DNA of 64,000 nt from Pedobacter sp. PLR (GTDB lineage Bacteria > Bacteroidota > Bacteroidia > Sphingobacteriales > Sphingobacteriaceae). Where the stretch lies: positions 310,001 through 374,000 of the forward strand of contig NZ_JAPIVQ010000001.1 of assembly GCF_026239675.1 (NCBI RefSeq), read 5' to 3'. Under the pieces are notes generated by a model, which did no database searches, was not told the origin of the DNA, and was given only the letters and a program-made list of their open reading frames with translations. Below are positions 32,775 through 42,224 of the stretch, one piece after another. Both the position numbers and the translations under genes were made by a program. Each line of letters opens with the position of its first letter. Within the stretch, counting starts at the first letter, position 1.

Positions 32775-34619
32775 CTATTTACTATAAAAACCTTTGAACC
32801 AAACTTCCAGCCCAAATACACAAAAAAGGATTTTGGCTCTTCTTTCATCAGAGATTTGAATTTTGTGATCGAGCAGGTCTTCTATAAAGCTTCGCTTAAT
32901 AATATTGGCGTATAAAGGTTGTGGGGCAAGAAGGTAATCGCTGATAATGGTTTTTAATTCCCCGTTAACCCAGGTCTTTAATGGAATTTCAAATCCTCTT
33001 TTAGGTTGGTTGATCAGTTCTGATGGCAGATATTTCAGTGCCAGGTCCCGCAGAATAGATTTGGTCGTAATTTTATTGATCCGGTAGCGATCGGGTAAGC
33101 CAGGTGCGAACTCTAAAATCTCCTTAGACAAAAATGGACTTCTGCCTTCGAGAGAATGAGCCATCGTCGCGATATCCATTTTTGGAAGCAGCCTGCTGAA
33201 TAACATGGATTGAAAGTCGGTTAGGATGATCTTTTTTAAAGGAGATATAGGTAACTCATTAATGACAACCAGGTCCTTCGAAATCTCTTTCATCAATGGC
33301 TTTTGTAAAAATTGATCTTCAAAACCAACAAACAGATCGCATGATGCAGAATTGTAAACCTTGAGGATATCATCATAGCTGGCCATTTTCAGCAATCTGT
33401 ACAAATAATTATAACTACTTTGCTTTTCATTTGCGATCGGTAAAACACGGGCAAGCAATCTTGCAGTACTGGTCGTTACCTGGCCCGAATTAAAGAAATC
33501 AAAGTGCCTGAAGGGAACATAACGTCGATATCCACCAAATAATTCATCTGCTCCATCTCCATTTAAAACCACAGTAATATATTTTTTTGCTTCTTTTGCT
33601 ACATAATAACTTGGAATAGCAGAATTGTCACAATTTGGTTCTCCATGATTAATCAGGATCTTTTCTATGTCCTTTTGCAGATCTGTAAAAGAGATATCCA
33701 CTTCGGTATGATTTGTATCATACTTTAAGGCCACCTTCTTTGCCAAAACAGATTCATCATAACTCCCTTCTACTCTAACGGTAAATGTTTTTAGACGATT
33801 GGTATGCGCTGCCGCAATGGCTGTCACTAATCCGCTGTCGATCCCCCCACTTAAAAACGAGCCCACATCCAGATCAGAACTATCTATTCTTCTTTTCACT
33901 GCCAACTGCAGGTTCAGATCCAGCTGTTCCACCACCTCCGTACTACTCAATTTATGTTCATTTTGATAAAAGGAAGAAATATCAAACCATTTTACCTTTT
34001 TACACTCATTCGTAACGGTATCGATCTCCAGATAAGATCCGTTCTCCAGCTCCGAGACCAGCTTGTAAGGCGTAGACTGACGGTAATGATAGCCCAGATA
34101 AAGATAATCTGCAATTGAGGCATAATCAATTTCCGGACGTATCACTTTAAACAGAACATTTAATTCAGATGAAAAAATACATTGTTCATCTTTAGTGTAT
34201 ACAAATAGAGGCTTCTTCCCTGCACGGTCTCTGGCCAGATATAACTTCTTGTTGATCGAATCATACAACGCAAATGCAAACATCCCATCAAACTCCTCTA
34301 ACATCTGCATCCCAATGCGCTCGTACAGCATTAATAGCGTCTTGGTATCAGAATTTGAAGGATTCACCATTCCGTATTTTGCTCTGATCTCCAAATGATT
34401 ATAGATCTCTCCATTAAATACAATAGTAAGTCCGTTGTGCGTCATGGGTTGTTGTCCCAGATCACTCAGCTCTTGAATGGCAAGTCTGGTATGGTACAAT
34501 TGCAAATTATCCTGTTGATGATGACGCTGTTCATCAGGTCCCCGATGAAATAATTCACGAAATATTTCATCATTATTTTGACTGGAATTAAAATTCAACG
34601 TTCCAAATATTCCGCACAT
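32775..34619 (-). CDS. Asparagine synthase-type glutamine amidotransferase, copy A
   Basis: 614 residues. An N-terminal class II glutaminase with nucleophile Cys-2 (MCGIFGTLN). Its ammonia feeds the C-terminal ATP-pyrophosphatase domain with SFLSGGIDSGLV, then LNGDGADELFGGYRRY and MAHSLEGRSPFLS. In polysaccharide loci AsnB-like enzymes amidate uronic acids (the WbpS type) rather than make asparagine. A second 614-residue relative is encoded at 35790. It lies 80 bp after the next gene in transcription order (epimerase stop side) and shares the minus-strand arm. Confidence 0.9.
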   Translation of the reverse strand: MCGIFGTLNFNSSQNNDEIFRELFHRGPDEQRHHQQDNLQLYHTRLAIQELSDLGQQPMTHNGLTIVFNGEIYNHLEIRAKYGMVNPSNSDTKTLLMLYERIGMQMLEEFDGMFAFALYDSINKKLYLARDRAGKKPLFVYTKDEQCIFSSELNVLFKVIRPEIDYASIADYLYLGYHYRQSTPYKLVSELENGSYLEIDTVTNECKKVKWFDISSFYQNEHKLSSTEVVEQLDLNLQLAVKRRIDSSDLDVGSFLSGGIDSGLVTAIAAAHTNRLKTFTVRVEGSYDESVLAKKVALKYDTNHTEVDISFTDLQKDIEKILINHGEPNCDNSAIPSYYVAKEAKKYITVVLNGDGADELFGGYRRYVPFRHFDFFNSGQVTTSTARLLARVLPIANEKQSSYNYLYRLLKMASYDDILKVYNSASCDLFVGFEDQFLQKPLMKEISKDLVVINELPISPLKKIILTDFQSMLFSRLLPKMDIATMAHSLEGRSPFLSKEILEFAPGLPDRYRINKITTKSILRDLALKYLPSELINQPKRGFEIPLKTWVNGELKTIISDYLLAPQPLYANIIKRSFIEDLLDHKIQISDERRAKILFCVFGLEVWFKGFYSK

Positions 34620-34670
34620 TATTTCTGAGTTTTATAAGTGAAAATTTTCCTGTCTTCCAACAGCCTGATG

Positions 34671-35780
34671 TTACCGGGGCAATAGCTCTGTTAAGGAACT
34701 GGTCTTATTTTCTGAGAATTGATTCACCAATGACAACCAATCTTGCAAAACCTTTTCTTCGGAAAAGTTCTGCTCAATATGTTTTCTTCCGTTTTCCCCC
34801 AATACATAGCGCTCCCGGGCAGACATTTTCATCATGCGAATCATTTTTCCGGCAAGGTCCTTTTCATCCCCTTGCTTAAATAAAAATCCACAATCAATAT
34901 TTCTAATTAACTCCTCAATGCCATCTACAGAAGACGCGATGATCGGTTTATGATAAGCCATTGCTTCCAGAAGCGCATTTGGCATCCCTTCTAAGAAGGA
35001 AGAAAGTACAAATCCATCTGCGGCGGCCAGAAAAGGAGTAGTTTCTGTTTTTAACCCGAGGATGCGCACATGATGTGCGATTCCCAATTCCTCAATCACC
35101 TGAAAAGGCCATTTCTGATCAAATAAATTCCCCAAAATATCTATTCTGAAAGATTCATGATTCATTAAAGCAACGGCTTTAAATAAGGTCATATAATCCT
35201 TTTCAGGAACAAAATGAGCCATTGAAATCCAGACAAATGGTTTATTGCCTATAATATCAGTATGATTAGTCTGCCCCATTTCCGGAATTGATATGGCATT
35301 ATTTACCACCAGACCTACTTTTTTCACCAGCTTACTCTGTTCAAAATTTGATTTTGACTTATAAGAGTTGTATACCACTACATCGTCCAGGCCAGAAGTT
35401 AATTTAAACGGTATATACCATTTGTTCGAAATTACAGGTGTTCTTATCGATGAAATCAGGTTAAAGCCAAACCACATTTTAAGAAAACGGGCAAAAATGA
35501 TGGCAATAAACATAAAAGCGATGACCACCTCTGGCTTAAACGCGTTAACTTCCCTGAAGATTCTGACAACGTTTGAAATGGGATGGCTCATCCAATTTTT
35601 CAAAAATACAACTTCAAGACCTTCTTGTCTGAAATCGACATTAAAGTCATTAATTGGCTTCAATGATATGATTTTAACGTCATATGGCACCGATCTTAAA
35701 AACCTGGCTATTTTTAGCAACTGAGTTTCTGCGCCTCCTTTACGTAAACCAGAAACAATAAATAAGACTTTGGTATTCAT
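34671..35780 (-). CDS. Glycosyltransferase family 4
   Basis: 369 residues. A GT-B retaining glycosyltransferase. The N-terminal glycine-rich loop is FIVSGLRKGGAETQLLKIAR. The donor domain has FVWISMAHFVPEKDYMTLFK, RILGLKTETTPFLAAADGFV and the E-x7-E motif EGMPNALLEAMAYHKPIIAS. It is encoded between the two amidotransferase genes, 9 bp after the upstream one, which suggests that one amidated uronic acid could be its donor or acceptor sugar. Specificity cannot be read from the sequence. Confidence 0.9.
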   Translation of the reverse strand: MNTKVLFIVSGLRKGGAETQLLKIARFLRSVPYDVKIISLKPINDFNVDFRQEGLEVVFLKNWMSHPISNVVRIFREVNAFKPEVVIAFMFIAIIFARFLKMWFGFNLISSIRTPVISNKWYIPFKLTSGLDDVVVYNSYKSKSNFEQSKLVKKVGLVVNNAISIPEMGQTNHTDIIGNKPFVWISMAHFVPEKDYMTLFKAVALMNHESFRIDILGNLFDQKWPFQVIEELGIAHHVRILGLKTETTPFLAAADGFVLSSFLEGMPNALLEAMAYHKPIIASSVDGIEELIRNIDCGFLFKQGDEKDLAGKMIRMMKMSARERYVLGENGRKHIEQNFSEEKVLQDWLSLVNQFSENKTSSLTELLPR

Positions 35781-35789
35781 ACGAATTGA

Positions 35790-37634
35790 TTAAAGTACTT
35801 CCACCCTGGAGAACACCGGTTTTTTATGTTGTTTATTCAGCCATTGAGAAAGCACCAATAATTTCCATATTTCTGGATATCGGTTCCATTTACCACTCAT
35901 GTGCTCTTCGATGACCACCAATGTTCGGTTCACATCAATGCCAGGGATATTCTCTAATGCTTTTTTAGATAATTTATCTAAAACATACTCTTTTAATTCC
36001 GCACGAAACCAATTTTTGAAAGGCATGGTAAAACCTGATTTGGGACGGTCAAAGTAAGTTGCAGGTACATGCTCAAATAACAAATCCTTTAAAATACGTT
36101 TCTGATTATTGATCTGGTATTTAAAATCACTTGGTAAAGTCCTGGAGAATTCTATAATTCTATAATCCATTAATGGTGAACGTGATTCCAGGGAGAAAGC
36201 CATAGATGCCCGATCCACTTTTGTATTGATATCACCATTTAAATACGTTTTAATATCGAAATCGGAAACACGTTCTAACATGGGCTTGGAAGCATGGATC
36301 AACTGGTGCATGTGTGGACTTTCAAAGGCCAGACTTTGATTTAATATCCAGGAATCTTCCATGCTTCCGAGTAATTTAACATATAGGCTTTCTATTTCTG
36401 GCAAAGAAATACCCATAGCGATCAGTTTATGTCGGTAATTGGAGGAACGGCTTAGCAATGCAGCCATACTTCTGCGGACACCATGTGGCAATTTAAATAT
36501 CCACTGCACTTTATCAATCCACCTATAGCGGTGATAACCTAGAAAGGCTTCATCCCCTGCATCACCACTTAAGGCTACTGTGACATGCTGTCTGGTATAT
36601 TTACTAAGTAACATGGAGGGAATTGCACTGGAATCTGCAAATGGTTCATCGTAATACTTTGTTACATTTTCGATCAAATCGATTCCCTCATCATAATTAC
36701 ATTCTATAGTATGGTGTTCTGTACCTAAATGTCTGGCCACCTTTTCCGCATATACACTTTCATCAAACCCTACTTCATTAAATTTTATTGAAAAGGTCTT
36801 TAAATTACTGACCTGTTTTGAGGCGATCGCTGAAACAAGTGAAGAATCTATTCCTCCGGATAAAAACACCCCCAATGGTACATCAGCAAACATTCTTATT
36901 TTTACCGCATCGTTCAATAGTTCTGAAAGTTGATCTTTAGCATCCTGGTAACTCCCAATGAACTTATTGGTCCAATTGTAGTCTAAATCCCAATACCTGG
37001 TCAGCTTCAAGTCGCCCCGCAGCAAATCAAATTTAAAATAATAACCTGCGGGTAGCTTTTTAACTTCAAGATAGATAGAGTTGGGTTCGGGAATATAATT
37101 CCATACTAAATACGATGCTATTGCATTCTCATCAATACTTAAATTATTTTCTATATCAATTTGTGAAGGCTGACTTGCAAATTCGAAGGATCGACCCGAA
37201 TGCATATAATAAAATGGCTTCTTGCCTAAACGATCCCTTGCACCGAATAACTCATTGTTTAAAGTATCATAAATTACAAAAGCAAACATGCCATTGAAAT
37301 GTTGAAGGCATGCTGCTCCATATTCCAGATATGCGGCACAAATGACCTCAGTATCTGAACTGGTTTGAAATTGATAATTCCTGAGTTCCAGTTCTTTTTT
37401 TATGCTTTGGTAGTTGTAGATTTCCCCATTAAACACAATATGAAGATGCAGATAGGAAAATGGCTGATTAGAACGGGCATCTAAATCAATAATAGCTAAT
37501 CTATTATGAGCAAAAAGTACGTGCTCATACCTTTTTATTCCTGTATAATCTGGTCCCCGAAAACTAATCCTTCCCATTTTCTCCCGAATGGTATCATCTG
37601 AGTAAGGCAGAGTTGTACCGTATATTCCACACAT
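35790..37634 (-). CDS. Asparagine synthase-type glutamine amidotransferase, copy B
   Basis: 614 residues. Cys-2 glutaminase start (MCGIYGTTL), RISFRGPDYTGIKRYE, then the synthetase domain with VFLSGGIDSSLVSAIAS, ALSGDAGDEAFLGYHRYRW and MAFSLESRSPLMDYRI. It has the same length and domain order as the protein at 32775 but is diverged throughout, so this is an old duplication or separate recruitment rather than a recent copy. Uronamide formation on the polymer is the likely role by context. General asparagine synthesis is the alternative. Confidence 0.9.
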   Translation of the reverse strand: MCGIYGTTLPYSDDTIREKMGRISFRGPDYTGIKRYEHVLFAHNRLAIIDLDARSNQPFSYLHLHIVFNGEIYNYQSIKKELELRNYQFQTSSDTEVICAAYLEYGAACLQHFNGMFAFVIYDTLNNELFGARDRLGKKPFYYMHSGRSFEFASQPSQIDIENNLSIDENAIASYLVWNYIPEPNSIYLEVKKLPAGYYFKFDLLRGDLKLTRYWDLDYNWTNKFIGSYQDAKDQLSELLNDAVKIRMFADVPLGVFLSGGIDSSLVSAIASKQVSNLKTFSIKFNEVGFDESVYAEKVARHLGTEHHTIECNYDEGIDLIENVTKYYDEPFADSSAIPSMLLSKYTRQHVTVALSGDAGDEAFLGYHRYRWIDKVQWIFKLPHGVRRSMAALLSRSSNYRHKLIAMGISLPEIESLYVKLLGSMEDSWILNQSLAFESPHMHQLIHASKPMLERVSDFDIKTYLNGDINTKVDRASMAFSLESRSPLMDYRIIEFSRTLPSDFKYQINNQKRILKDLLFEHVPATYFDRPKSGFTMPFKNWFRAELKEYVLDKLSKKALENIPGIDVNRTLVVIEEHMSGKWNRYPEIWKLLVLSQWLNKQHKKPVFSRVEVL

Positions 37635-37653
37635 AATGCGATGCTTTAAAGTG

Positions 37654-38757
37654 TTAATGGATTAATTCCTCATACTTGGCACTGATTAGCCCCAAGGCGT
37701 ATTTCTGATAAACATTGTGCTTAATTTCAACTGCATTCCAGGTATCTACGGTACAAGCTGAAATTATACTCCTCTTAAAACCCTGAAAATCACCTTGCTC
37801 TAAAACATAACCATTAAATCCGTTGATGATCAGCCCTGGTATTCCACCCACTTTAAAGGTGACCACCGGAAGCCCAACATTCAGGGCTTCCAATACTACA
37901 TTGGGAAATCCTTCGGTGTAAGAACTAAGTACCATCAAATCATGTTGCATCATCACTTCCTGGGTATTGCTGATCTGTCCTAAAAACTCAACCCTTGAAA
38001 TCAGACCTAATTCTTTTACTTTCTGAATGATTTCATTTTTCAGCACTCCAACTCCTACCAGACTTAAATGATAATTATCAGGTAGGTCCGCTAAAATATC
38101 AATCAGCCTGTCCAGTCCTTTTTCTAAGGTAAACCGGGCAACCACCAATAGTTTATAGATTTTAGTCCGCTTCTTCACTTCTTTTACTTTCAGTGTTTGA
38201 AGCACTGGATTCCCAATTACTGTGATCAGCTTAGGATTAACCGCATAGGTATTCACTAGACTTTGCTTCATTTCCTCCGATTGGCAAACGATGTGTTTAT
38301 AACCTTTGTAGCTCAATCCGGTAAAATGCTCATAAAACCGAAATTTCGAACCTTCAAACAAGCGTAGTTCATGAGGAATATTTGATGCTCTGGCCACCAG
38401 AACAGGAATCTTTAAAAACAGGCTGACTAATGAGACTAAAATATTGATATGGTCTGTTGTAGAAAAAACTGCATAAGGCCGTTCTCTCTTCAAAACCGAA
38501 TAAAGAGCGAAAAATGACCTGGAGGCTCTTTTAGTCTTAAGATCGATAAATCTCACCTGATCCAGATCCATTGAAAAACAATTTTCAGAAGCATCCAAAA
38601 TGACAATGGTTACCTCAAATTTGCTTTTATTAAAGCCCTGAGCGAGGTTCCAAAACACTCGCTCAGAACCACCTGATGCCAGAGAACTTAAAACAAAAAA
38701 CACTTTCCTTTTGGGTACAGGCGTTAGATTAACAGCCTCTTTTTCTTCAATACGCAT
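37654..38757 (-). CDS. Glycosyltransferase family 4
   Basis: 367 residues. A GT-B fold enzyme. FVLSSLASGGSERVFWNLAQ is the acceptor-side glycine loop. YKLLVVARFTLEKGLDRLID, RVEFLGQISNTQEVMMQHDL and the E-x7-E region EGFPNVVLEALNVGLPVVTF belong to the donor domain. It begins 1 bp after the initiating sugar-transferase stop in transcription order (38759), so the two genes are tightly linked. It could add the second sugar to the lipid-linked first residue; this is inferred only from position. Confidence 0.9.
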   Translation of the reverse strand: MRIEEKEAVNLTPVPKRKVFFVLSSLASGGSERVFWNLAQGFNKSKFEVTIVILDASENCFSMDLDQVRFIDLKTKRASRSFFALYSVLKRERPYAVFSTTDHINILVSLVSLFLKIPVLVARASNIPHELRLFEGSKFRFYEHFTGLSYKGYKHIVCQSEEMKQSLVNTYAVNPKLITVIGNPVLQTLKVKEVKKRTKIYKLLVVARFTLEKGLDRLIDILADLPDNYHLSLVGVGVLKNEIIQKVKELGLISRVEFLGQISNTQEVMMQHDLMVLSSYTEGFPNVVLEALNVGLPVVTFKVGGIPGLIINGFNGYVLEQGDFQGFKRSIISACTVDTWNAVEIKHNVYQKYALGLISAKYEELIH

Positions 38758-38758
38758 A

Positions 38759-39355
38759 TCAGTTGAGAATAATCTTGTTAATAGTTAACCATATTATTTT
38801 AAAATCACCTACCAGGTTATTATGGTTTATGTACCTCATGTTTTGATGAATTTTTGCTGGAATAATATTTTCTATATAATAAGCCTCGGGATCTGGTACT
38901 TTTTCAAGTAGCTCATTCTCATTGCAAAATTCCAATGAAGCCCAGTCAGTGATACCCGGTTTAACTGACAATACTTTTATTTGTTCCTCATTATATAAGT
39001 TCACATATTTTCTAACTTCAGGACGAGGTCCTACAAAACTCATATTTCCCCTTATAATATTTAATAACTGTGGTAGTTCATCCAACTTGTATCTCCGTAA
39101 AACCTCACCAACCTTAGTTATCCTACGATCATGATTTCCTATGGTCAGCAAATTTTGATCTGCAGGGTGAACATACATGGTCCGAAACTTATACAGATTA
39201 AAGTCCAGCATATTTTTACCTACCCGAATCTGGCGATAAAACACGCCCCCCTTAGAATCTATAAGAATCAGAACACTTATAATAATGAAAATTGGTGCTA
39301 ATACAATTAGCCCAATTGTAGCTAATAAAAGATCGAAAACCCGTTTAGTGTCCAT
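38759..39355 (-). CDS. Initiating sugar-phosphate transferase, PglC type
   Basis: 198 residues from ATG 39355. The TTG at 39376 would add seven residues that the family lacks. A short monotopic phosphoglycosyltransferase. The N-terminal re-entrant helix is KRVFDLLLATIGLIVLAPIF. The catalytic region has VFYRQIRVGKNMLDFNLYKFRTM, the Asp-Glu pair is in RRYKLDELPQLLNIIRGNMS, and the substrate-binding FVGPRPEVRKYVNLY follows. It moves a sugar-1-phosphate to undecaprenyl phosphate and so starts each repeat unit. The small size indicates the PglC class, without the WcaJ N-terminal domain. Confidence 0.92.
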   Translation of the reverse strand: MDTKRVFDLLLATIGLIVLAPIFIIISVLILIDSKGGVFYRQIRVGKNMLDFNLYKFRTMYVHPADQNLLTIGNHDRRITKVGEVLRRYKLDELPQLLNIIRGNMSFVGPRPEVRKYVNLYNEEQIKVLSVKPGITDWASLEFCNENELLEKVPDPEAYYIENIIPAKIHQNMRYINHNNLVGDFKIIWLTINKIILN

Positions 39356-39388
39356 GTCTAATGTTTTTTTGTGCAATGATTCTTTAAC

Positions 39389-40066
39389 TTACTTGGTAGC
39401 AATACCTATAATAATGTATCGGCACTTCCTGGGAATCATCCAATCAAAAAACTTATCTAGTTTCCCAAGGAAAATCCGTTGAGATTCATTTCTGCCAAAA
39501 CAGCCGAAAAAACCTACCGTAGTATACTTTACATCACTAAAAGAGGAGAAAACAACATCCATATCACTTAATTTCAAATAATTCCAGTTTTTAGTGCCAA
39601 ACCAATACCTTAAGATTTTATGAAAAATTGACGCCGATAAGTTTTCAGCAAATAATAATTTACCTCCAGGCTTAAGCGAGGTATGGATTTGGTTAATGGT
39701 CTTAATTTTTACCTGCTGGCCATCCACCCCTGGTATTCCTCCTAGAATTGATTTAAATGTTATAAAATCAAAATGATCAGCATATGGAATATTGGTTGCA
39801 TCTATCGCTTCGTAAGCTATGTATGACAAACAATTATATTGATGATGAATCTTTTTCGTATTTGCATCTGGTATCTCAAGGTTTGAGCAGATCACACGGT
39901 TTTTATTCAGAGCCAACCATAAGGATAAACCGCCGCCATATGCCCCCAGTTCTAAACACTTATTATCACGCTGTTTAAGCTGTCCTAATTTTTCCCAAAA
40001 AGGAATTGCTCTTGACCAATTTTCTGTATCCCACCCTATAATGTCTCTTTTTAAATAGTCCTTCAT
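39389..40066 (-). CDS. Class I SAM-dependent methyltransferase
   Basis: 225 residues. A Rossmann methyltransferase fold is indicated by KCLELGAYGGGLSLWLALNK at the SAM site, CSNLEIPDANTKKIHH for the second strand, and the DHFDFITFKSILGGIPGVDG and LKPGGKLLFAENL segments. O-methylation of a sugar is plausible in this context. The substrate is unknown. It sits 12 bp before the initiating transferase gene in transcription order, among core assembly genes. Confidence 0.8.
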   Translation of the reverse strand: MKDYLKRDIIGWDTENWSRAIPFWEKLGQLKQRDNKCLELGAYGGGLSLWLALNKNRVICSNLEIPDANTKKIHHQYNCLSYIAYEAIDATNIPYADHFDFITFKSILGGIPGVDGQQVKIKTINQIHTSLKPGGKLLFAENLSASIFHKILRYWFGTKNWNYLKLSDMDVVFSSFSDVKYTTVGFFGCFGRNESQRIFLGKLDKFFDWMIPRKCRYIIIGIATK

Positions 40067-40156
40067 AATGAATTTGTTAGGTAAAACATGACATGTTATA
40101 TATGACTGTTTTATGGTTAAAATTTAAAAACCGTTATGCATACTCCACAACAAGAG

Positions 40157-41257
40157 TCAACCCTGATTTAAGATTAAACGGCCCCAGTTGGCTGAAATAC
40201 TTTTTACTGAATTCGTTTTTTTTATTAATTGAGCATTACCTGCAATTTTTTTTCTGAGACTCTGGTTCGTTATTAGTTCATTCATAGCTTCGGTAAGTTG
40301 AATCTGGTTGAAATTTTCAACTAAAAGCCCGTTTACTTCATGATCTATAATTTCTGAAGGACCATATTCACAATCAACAGCGATACAAGCACAGCCAAAA
40401 CTCATTGCTTCTATTAAAGCGTTAGGGTAACCTTCATTTCTCGATGACAATACAAATAACTCAGCCTGATGATAGTAATCTTGCAGGTTATCTTTAACAC
40501 CTAATAATTTAACCCTTCCTACCAGGTTTAACTTTTCAATCTGTGCGTTTAATTTTTCAAATTCATTCCCATTCCCAACAATGATTAAATCAACATTTTC
40601 GGCATTAATTTTACTATATGCGTCAATTAATAAATCAAATCCTTTGATAAAATTGAGCCTTCCTACACCAAGAATAAATGTTTTGTCATTTACACTGGTA
40701 TTAGACGGTTTGGGAAATACGTGTATTGGGTTCCTAATGATCTTAAAATTATTCAGCTCTTTATAAGATTCATTTCTTTTAATACAGTCAGCAATTCCTA
40801 TCGCCGGAACGACAATAGCTTTAGATTTCCGATAGATTAAAAAAGATAGTTTTCTAAAAAAATAGTTAAAAGAATTAATGGTTCGATCTGGCATCGTGCG
40901 CTCTGAAACCACAAAGGGGACATTTGTCAGGCTACAAGTTAACCCTGTCCACAGATTTGCAGCGGTCATAAAAGAAACCACACAATAAGGTCTTTCTTTA
41001 ATGAGCAAGGCGATTAACCTGAAGTAAATCAATCCCGCGTACCTGATTCTATTCCAAATATGCTCAGTACCTCTGCCCTTCAATAGGTTCACCCTCCTAA
41101 TTTCAGGTGAGATTTTAAAAGCCGGTTCAGCTTCATTGAGGCAAACCATAAATACATTATAGCCTTGCTTGCTGAACTCATTGGCCAAAATAGAGATGAC
41201 TCTTTCCGCCCCTCCACCCTGAAGATTATTAATAACAAAAAACAATTTTTTTTCCAT
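40157..41257 (-). CDS. Glycosyltransferase family 4
   Basis: 366 residues. GT-B fold with FVINNLQGGGAERVISILAN in the acceptor domain. ILGVGRLNFIKGFDLLIDAY, RVKLLGVKDNLQDYYHQAEL and the E-x7-E motif in EGYPNALIEAMSFGCACIAV form the donor site, and the later SEIIDHEVNGLLVENFNQ segment is typical. It is one of the four GT4 enzymes of this arm. A 90-bp gap separates it from the methyltransferase gene. Confidence 0.9.
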   Translation of the reverse strand: MEKKLFFVINNLQGGGAERVISILANEFSKQGYNVFMVCLNEAEPAFKISPEIRRVNLLKGRGTEHIWNRIRYAGLIYFRLIALLIKERPYCVVSFMTAANLWTGLTCSLTNVPFVVSERTMPDRTINSFNYFFRKLSFLIYRKSKAIVVPAIGIADCIKRNESYKELNNFKIIRNPIHVFPKPSNTSVNDKTFILGVGRLNFIKGFDLLIDAYSKINAENVDLIIVGNGNEFEKLNAQIEKLNLVGRVKLLGVKDNLQDYYHQAELFVLSSRNEGYPNALIEAMSFGCACIAVDCEYGPSEIIDHEVNGLLVENFNQIQLTEAMNELITNQSLRKKIAGNAQLIKKTNSVKSISANWGRLILNQG

Positions 41258-41297
41258 GATTCCTCAATCCCCATTATTGAAATGGCATCAGTTAACT

Positions 41298-42161
41298 TTA
41301 CAGTATCGTCCTCATTGTACCCAGGGCCCCCTGCAGACTACGTTCTTTCACCTCAAACAAAAAGTATTTCTTTATATAGAGGGCAAAAAGCTTAATCCTT
41401 TGGTTCCAGGAATATTTGAAAATTTTAATGATCAGATGCAAATCATGAAGTTCTTTTTGTTTTAAACTTCTAGGTTTTAATGAACTCCAGATCCCACCGG
41501 GATGCATCCTATAACAACTCATAGTTTCAGGCAGAATATAAATGCCTTTACCAGATACAAACGTTGTATAAAGTTTGATGAATCTATCCGGCGCGTTGCA
41601 TTTTAAAAACCAATCTGCAGTATACATTTTCTTAATCTCGGCTGAGTTTCTAAATACAATGGTCAAAGTGGAAATTTCCGTTTTATTCTCAGTCATTACA
41701 TCATTAAAAGAATAAATAAGCGGTGTAGGATTAAAATTCATATAATGAATTTCATTGTTTTCCGAGATCTTTTTAGAATAATGACCACACATGACAAAGG
41801 CTTCATTTTGTTCCAGGAAATCCACTTGTTTTTGTAGTTTTAAAGGATCTGTCCAGTAATCGTCCCCATCGCATATCGCAATGTACTTGCCCCTTACTGC
41901 TTTAAACACTCTGACAGCATTGTTATTCGCCCCCACATTAGATGGAGAGGTAATTAGTCTGATCTTATCCGGATATCTGGAAGCATATCCATCCAGAATT
42001 TGCCGGGTTCTATCCGTAGAGCAATCCTCACCGATGATAATCTCAATGGGGAAATTTGTTTGCTGCATCACAAAACCTTCAACTGCCTGAGCAATGTATT
42101 TCTCATGATTATAGGTTAGGCAACATACACTAACCATAATTTCCTGATTATTTCTTTCCAT
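41298..42161 (-). CDS. Glycosyltransferase family 2
   Basis: 287 residues. A GT-A inverting enzyme. VSVCCLTYNHEKYIAQAVEG starts the nucleotide-binding fold. IEIIIGEDCSTDRTRQILDG and the D-x-D-type CDGDDYWTDPLKLQKQV bind the metal-nucleotide sugar. The C-terminal part is basic and partly amphipathic (QRIKLFALYIKKYFLF), perhaps for membrane contact. It is the only GT2 in the locus. Donor sugar unknown. Confidence 0.9.
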   Translation of the reverse strand: MERNNQEIMVSVCCLTYNHEKYIAQAVEGFVMQQTNFPIEIIIGEDCSTDRTRQILDGYASRYPDKIRLITSPSNVGANNNAVRVFKAVRGKYIAICDGDDYWTDPLKLQKQVDFLEQNEAFVMCGHYSKKISENNEIHYMNFNPTPLIYSFNDVMTENKTEISTLTIVFRNSAEIKKMYTADWFLKCNAPDRFIKLYTTFVSGKGIYILPETMSCYRMHPGGIWSSLKPRSLKQKELHDLHLIIKIFKYSWNQRIKLFALYIKKYFLFEVKERSLQGALGTMRTIL

Positions 42162-42224
42162 CTTATTTTTAATAAATCCGTCAACTTTCGGTACACAAGC
42201 CCTATAAACAATTTTACACAGACA

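Noticed and set aside
32775..37634. Recent tandem duplication of the two AsnB genes
   Set aside because: Although both encode 614 residues, their sequences differ throughout, so equal length is not evidence of a recent copy.
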